Shown here: positions 1-5,550 of the stretch, piece after piece
Position numbering within the stretch: position 1 is the stretch's first letter
Layout: each line of letters begins with the position of its first letter
Assembly: GCA_012838715.1 (NCBI GenBank)
Contig: DUOR01000338.1
Span: forward strand, 1 to 5,550
Direction: 5' to 3'
Length of the DNA stretch: 5,550 nucleotides
Origin: Actinomycetales bacterium
Lineage (GTDB): Bacteria; Actinomycetota; Actinomycetes; Mycobacteriales; Mycobacteriaceae
The notes under the pieces: generated by a model
Seen by the model: only the letters and a program-made list of their open reading frames with translations
The model's database searches: none
Told to the model about the DNA's origin: nothing
Translations under genes and position numbers: made by a program

Positions 1-387
1 CAGGAGCGGCACGTCCGCGATGTCCGCCGACCCCGTCCCGTCGTCGACGTGCCGCGCCCACCGGATCGCCTCATCGAGCACCAGGCGCGCCCGCGCCCGC
101 AGCGCCGACGGGCCGTCGCCGCGGGTCATGGCCCACCCCGCCCAGGCCATCGCCGAATCATGCGACTCCTTGTCCAGGCCCAGCACCGACGCGGCGTTGC
201 GCCGCAGGTCGTGGAAGGCGCCCGACAAATCGTCGGAAAGCTCCCCGGGGGTGCGGTGACCGCCGGACCAGCAGCACCGGGCGTAGTCGGCCTCGGCGCG
301 GCGGGCGGTGAGGGGATCGTCGGCCCCGACGGCGGCGGCGTGGCGCCGGACGAGGGCGGTCAGATCCGGGGAGGCGGTCGCTGGCAT
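1..387 (-). CDS. Hypothetical protein, N-terminal 129 residues (runs off left edge)
   Basis: The minus strand is open from an ATG at 387-385 to position 1 with no stop, giving 129 residues beginning [20 protein letters not shown]. The C-terminus is outside the window. Codons are strongly G/C-ending in this frame, which supports real coding. The fragment looks soluble and mostly helical, rich in Ala, Arg and Asp, with no signal peptide or membrane segment. It contains a Cys-Cys-Trp near residue 40 and a Trp-rich stretch (AMAWAGWAM) near residue 80. I do not recognise the family and assign no function. The frame also stays open upstream to an ATG at 480-478, but codons there lose the G/C-ending bias, and the 387 start sits at ideal spacing below a promoter, so 387 is preferred. 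It is transcribed divergently from the his operon across a 190-nt gap. Confidence 0.75.
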   Translation of the reverse strand, partial: MPATASPDLTALVRRHAAAVGADDPLTARRAEADYARCCWSGGHRTPGELSDDLSGAFHDLRRNAASVLGLDKESHDSAMAWAGWAMTRGDGPSALRARARLVLDEAIRWARHVDDGTGSADIADVPLL

Positions 388-394
388 GGCAACG

Positions 395-423
395 ATTGTG
401 AACCATCGGCGACACGCGTGCAA
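395..423 (-). promoter_or_regulatory. Predicted leaderless promoter for the minus-strand gene
   Basis: Read on the minus strand, TTGCAC (423-418) is followed by a 17-nt spacer and CACAAT (400-395). These match sigma-A/SigA -35 and -10 hexamers at about 3/6 and 4/6 positions with the preferred spacing. Seven bases separate the -10 from the ATG at 387, so transcription would start at or within a base of the start codon. No Shine-Dalgarno sequence precedes that ATG. Leaderless mRNAs are common in Corynebacterium and Mycobacterium, so absence of an RBS is not an objection. The elements are seen in the sequence; function is inferred. Confidence 0.5.
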
Positions 424-525
424 CGAATTCGCGAAGACCAATCGAAACGGGTTATCGCGCCTGAACAGGGTGAATGGCATGAACGTCGGCGGAGGCCCCG
501 CGGCGGTCCAATCCGGGGCGGGCAC

Positions 526-531
526 TATGAT
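526..531 (+). promoter_or_regulatory. Candidate -10 element of the his operon promoter
   Basis: TATGAT matches the TATAAT consensus at 5 of 6 positions and is the best TANNNT hexamer on the plus strand in the 190-nt gap before hisD. It predicts a transcription start near 538, giving a leader of about 40 nt. The -35 region is weak: the bases 17 nt upstream (503-508, gcggtc) do not resemble TTGACA, and GGTCCA at 505-510 is only 15 nt away. Weak -35 elements are usual in corynebacteria. An upstream start cannot be excluded; C. glutamicum is reported to start its his transcript about 196 nt before hisD. Confidence 0.45.
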
Positions 532-542
532 GGCCGGAGGTA

Positions 543-577
543 ATGAAGGACCATTCGAAAGGTGGCGTAACCCGCTG

Positions 578-578
<1 letters not shown>
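543..578 (+). CDS. Possible 11-residue upstream ORF overlapping the hisD start
   Basis: An ATG at 543 opens a frame encoding [11 protein letters not shown] and ending with TGA at 576-578, so the stop shares its last base with the hisD ATG (TGATG). GGAGG at 536-540 lies only 2 nt before the ATG, too close for a normal Shine-Dalgarno. If transcription starts near 538, the ATG is only about 5 nt from the 5' end and could be read almost leaderless. There is one His codon (codon 4), not the run expected of a classical his attenuator peptide. A role in re-initiation at hisD is more plausible than attenuation. An ORF this short can occur by chance, so this is a hypothesis. Confidence 0.3.
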
Positions 579-3646
<3,068 letters not shown>

Positions 3647-3650
<4 letters not shown>

Positions 3651-3817
3651 GCGAATCGACGCTGACCCTCGTCCTGTTCATCGTCGCCGGCTTCCTGGTG
3701 GGCGGCGCGTGGACGGCCTACCAATCCGGGTCTAGGGTGATGACGTTCGTACTCGGGCTGCTGGCCGTCATCGCGACCGCCGGAGCCGTGATGTGGATGA
3801 TGGGAGCAATGGAGTAA
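3647..3817 (+). CDS. Small two-helix membrane protein of the his operon (orf1-like)
   Basis: A GTG at 3647 overlaps the hisB stop by 4 nt (GTGA), with AAGGGAA at 3636-3642 as a well-placed Shine-Dalgarno. The frame gives 56 residues and stops at TAA 3815-3817, with the next gene's ATG immediately after. Two hydrophobic segments are clear, about residues 5-23 ([17 protein letters not shown]) and 32-52 ([20 protein letters not shown]), joined by a short polar loop (TAYQSGSRV). It is easily missed because of its size and GTG start. Position matches the small membrane protein found between hisB and the MFS gene in C. glutamicum, as I recall. Function is unknown; tight coupling to the transporter downstream hints at an accessory or stabilising role, but that is inference. 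The rarer bases near 3731-3741 (tctagggtga) interrupt the usual G/C-rich codon pattern. Confidence 0.85.
3710..3738 (+). promoter_or_regulatory. Possible internal promoter ahead of the transporter genes
   Basis: TGGACG (3710-3715, 4/6 match to TTGACA), a 17-nt spacer and TAGGGT (3733-3738, a TANNNT hexamer of the type found in actinobacterial -10 elements) lie inside the small membrane-protein gene. Transcription would start near 3745, about 73 nt before the MFS gene at 3818. The CTAG tetramer here is rare in DNA of this composition. This could give the transporters expression independent of hisDCB, but such matches also arise by chance. Confidence 0.25.
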
Positions 3818-5107
3818 ATGACGGACCGGGCGGACTCGCGGCCAGGGAACATGTGGCGGGCCCCCGGAGTCATCCCCACCCTGGTCGCGGTGTTCGCGGC
3901 CTTCGGCGGCTGGTCGCTGCTGCTGCCCGTCATCCCGCAGGCCATCCTCGAGGGCGGCCGCGGCGCGGGCCTCGCCGGCGCGTACACGGGCGTGTTCATG
4001 GCGGCGACCGTGCTCACCCAGACGCAGACGCCCCGCATGCTGCGGCGCCACGGCTACCGGGCCACCATGTTCACCTCGGGCCTGCTGCTGGGCTTGCCGA
4101 CGTTCCTGCACATCTTGGGCACGGACGCCGCGCTGGTCCTCGTGCTCGCCGCCGTTCGCGGCATGGGCTTCGGCGCCCTGACCGTCGCGGAGTCCGCCCT
4201 CATCGCCGAGCTGGTGCCGGTGCGGTTCCTGGGCAAGGCCACCGGGGCGCTGGGCGTCGCCGTCGGCGTGGCGCAGATGCTGTGCCTGCCGCTGGGCCTG
4301 GCGCTCGTGCAGTTCCTCGGCGGCTACACGTGGGTGTACGTGCTCGGCGGCGTGATTTCGCTGCTGGGGTCGGTGATGGCGCTGCTCATCCCGGCGATTA
4401 GGGCGGCCCCGAAATCCGTGCCCGGCGAGCCACTGCCCACGGGCGCACCCGGCCCGGCCGCCCGCGTGCCCACCTGGAAGCTCGTGGCGGTGCCGGCGCT
4501 GGCGATGGCCGCGACCTCGATGGCCTACGGCGGCATCACCGCCTTCCTGGCCCCGGCGGCCACGGAAATCGACGTGGTCTCCGGGTCCATCGTGGCGGGC
4601 ATCGCGCTGTCGGTGCTCGGCGGGTCGCAGATGGTGTTCCGCTATCTCGCGGGCGTCGTCGCCGACCGGGTGGGGCGGCCCGGGACCCTCGCCATCGCGG
4701 CGCTGGCCGCGGGCGTGGCGGGGCTGACGGCCATGAGCCTGCTGCTGTGGGCCGGCTGGTCGGCGTGGTGGCTGCTCGGGGCGGCGGCGCTGTACGGCGC
4801 GGGCTTCGGCATCGTGCAGAACGAGGCCCTGCTGCTCATGTTCGCCCGCCTGCCGCGGGAGCGCACCGCGGAGGCCAGCGCGTACTGGAACATGTCCTTC
4901 GATTCGGGGACGGGCGTGGGCTCCTTCGTCCTCGGCGGGGTCGCGGCGATGGCGCTGCAGCCGTACCCGACGGTCTTCGCCGTCGGCGCGGGGCTCATGG
5001 CCGTCGGCCTCGTCGCCGTGTCCGCCGATCGCATCCTCGGCGCGTACCGCGTGGCCGAAACACACAACATGCGGGCGACGCTGCGGCGGTTGGGCGGACG
5101 CAAGTGA
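3818..5107 (+). CDS. MFS transporter (12 predicted TM segments), complete
   Basis: The 429-residue product has the length and hydrophobicity of a complete major facilitator transporter in the cytoplasmic membrane. About twelve membrane segments can be drawn: near 18-40, 52-70, 83-100, 104-127, 142-166, 171-193, then a central hydrophilic loop 194-219 rich in Pro and Gly, then 220-244, 256-282, 289-310, 313-342, 362-384 and 385-404. A motif A-like loop is seen after TM8 (AGVVADRVGRPG, 278-289), with a degenerate counterpart after TM2 (PRMLRRHGYRA, 72-82). Residues 325-370 (LYGAGFGIVQNE and FDSGTGVGSFVLG) recall the AraJ/YfcJ-type drug or metabolite efflux branch. Substrate cannot be read from sequence. 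The ATG abuts the preceding TAA, with GGAG at 3811-3814 close by; a later in-frame ATG at 3851 is less likely. Context makes histidine or an intermediate a candidate substrate, only by inference. Confidence 0.92.
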   Translation: MTDRADSRPGNMWRAPGVIPTLVAVFAAFGGWSLLLPVIPQAILEGGRGAGLAGAYTGVFMAATVLTQTQTPRMLRRHGYRATMFTSGLLLGLPTFLHILGTDAALVLVLAAVRGMGFGALTVAESALIAELVPVRFLGKATGALGVAVGVAQMLCLPLGLALVQFLGGYTWVYVLGGVISLLGSVMALLIPAIRAAPKSVPGEPLPTGAPGPAARVPTWKLVAVPALAMAATSMAYGGITAFLAPAATEIDVVSGSIVAGIALSVLGGSQMVFRYLAGVVADRVGRPGTLAIAALAAGVAGLTAMSLLLWAGWSAWWLLGAAALYGAGFGIVQNEALLLMFARLPRERTAEASAYWNMSFDSGTGVGSFVLGGVAAMALQPYPTVFAVGAGLMAVGLVAVSADRILGAYRVAETHNMRATLRRLGGRK

Positions 5108-5550
5108 CCCCGGTGCGCCACGCCCGACGGCACACGGCGGGCGCGGCCCTGATGTTCGCCTCCAACGGCGCGATGCTGGCGTCGCTGCTGCCGTGGTACC
5201 CGGCGCTGATCCGGGAGTGGGGCCTGACGGAAATCCAGTTCGGCCTGATCGTCGCGGCGATGCCCGCCGGCTCGCTGGTCTCCTCGGTGCTGCCCGCGCG
5301 GGTGGTGGCGAAATGGGGGCCGTCGGCCGCGGTGATCGGGGGCACGGCGGTGATGGCGGCCCTCATCGCGGCCGTCGGCTGGATCGGCGGGGGAGCGGCC
5401 CTGGCGCTCATCCTGTTCCTCTTCGGGATCGTCGACGCCACCGCGGACGTCGGGCAGAACGTCGTCGGCACGCGCGTGCAGGAACGCGCGGGCAAATCGG
5501 TGATTTCGACGCTGCACGCCTGCTGGAGCCTCGGCGCGACGCTGGGCGGC
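5104..5550 (+). CDS. Second MFS transporter, YbjJ-like, N-terminal 149 residues (cut by right edge)
   Basis: A GTG at 5104 overlaps the stop of the previous MFS gene by 4 nt (GTGA) and opens a frame that runs to the window edge. Another in-frame GTG lies at 5113. The 149 residues show four hydrophobic segments, near 12-34, 45-64, 74-93 and 97-116, with a short basic loop between the second and third (ARVVAKWGPSA, 65-75). The stretch after TM4, with Asp111, Asn119, Val125, Glu127 and then STLHACWSLGATLGG (135-149), resembles the conserved DxxMN...G..vE...FHa.wSlGg region of YbjJ-type MFS proteins. It is clearly a different subfamily from its neighbour rather than a recent duplicate. No good Shine-Dalgarno is present, so it probably relies on translational coupling. 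Substrate unknown. Whether the remaining his genes follow is not visible. Confidence 0.85.
   Translation, partial: MTPVRHARRHTAGAALMFASNGAMLASLLPWYPALIREWGLTEIQFGLIVAAMPAGSLVSSVLPARVVAKWGPSAAVIGGTAVMAALIAAVGWIGGGAALALILFLFGIVDATADVGQNVVGTRVQERAGKSVISTLHACWSLGATLGG

Larger units (their letters stand above)
388..577. other. Divergent intergenic region with two promoters
   Basis: These 190 nt separate the two divergent transcripts. Besides the two promoters and the short ORF, small palindromes are present: TTCGCGAA at 428-435 and CCTG-AA-CAGG at 460-469. The second lies midway between the promoters, where an operator could act, but both are short enough to be chance. A 6-bp stem can form between 495-500 (GCCCCG) and 514-519 (CGGGGC) with a 13-nt loop; it has no T-tract. 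Base composition is visibly lower in G+C around 391-460 and 541-570 than in the genes. Confidence 0.5.

Noticed and set aside
495..519. GCCCCG/CGGGGC hairpin before hisD as an attenuator or terminator
   Set aside because: Only 6 bp with a 13-nt loop and no T-tract; it also lies upstream of the candidate -10 element, so it might not be transcribed.
49..543. 164-codon plus-strand open frame over the left end, and other plus-strand frames at 20-259
   Set aside because: They mirror the minus-strand coding frame and show low-complexity Arg/Gly/Pro composition; no RBS or homology.
448..574. 7-bp complementarity between 448-454 (CGGGTTA) and 568-574 (TAACCCG), which could hide the hisD start region
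   Set aside because: About one 7-bp match is expected by chance in a region of this size, the arms are over 110 nt apart, and the first arm lies upstream of the predicted transcript start.
308..577. Upstream extension of the hisD frame with in-frame starts at 479, 527 and 530
   Set aside because: HisD homology begins at 578, and the candidate -10 at 526-531 would lie inside the extension. Positions 308-387 also overlap the coding part of the minus-strand gene.

Overview
The window (about 70% G+C) carries the start of an actinobacterial histidine-biosynthesis operon. The protein sequences of HisD, HisC and HisB, and above all a small membrane protein plus an MFS transporter following hisB, point to Corynebacterium or a close relative in Mycobacteriales. 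In C. glutamicum the order, from memory, is hisDCB-orf1-orf2-hisHA-impA-hisFI; in Mycobacterium tuberculosis hisH follows hisB directly. The genus call is inference; the gene identities are firm.

Layout. Positions 1-387 hold the 5' part of an unrecognised gene on the minus strand that runs off the left edge. Positions 388-577 are the divergent intergenic region. It holds a well-spaced promoter that fits leaderless transcription of the minus-strand gene, a TATGAT -10 element for the his operon, and a possible 11-codon upstream ORF whose stop overlaps the hisD start (TGATG). From 578 to the right edge everything is on the plus strand: hisD (578-1909), hisC (1906-3033), hisB (3030-3650), a 56-residue two-helix membrane protein with a GTG start (3647-3817), a complete MFS transporter (3818-5107), and the first 149 codons of a second, different MFS transporter (5104-5550, cut by the window edge).

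How it works together. HisB, HisC and HisD catalyse the imidazole-glycerol-phosphate dehydratase, histidinol-phosphate aminotransferase and histidinol dehydrogenase steps in the late pathway; histidinol-phosphate phosphatase, acting between HisC and HisD, is not in the window. Every gene junction from hisD onward is a 4-nt overlap (ATGA or GTGA) or a zero-gap abutment, so the whole run looks like one translationally coupled polycistron. No terminator-like hairpin with a T-tract was seen.

The enzymes are ordinary, with catalytic residues intact. The less ordinary parts are the short leader in front of hisD, where C. glutamicum is reported to have a T-box, the divergent leaderless promoter, and the tandem of membrane-protein genes inside a histidine operon. 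I did not find evidence for a wholly new biological system.
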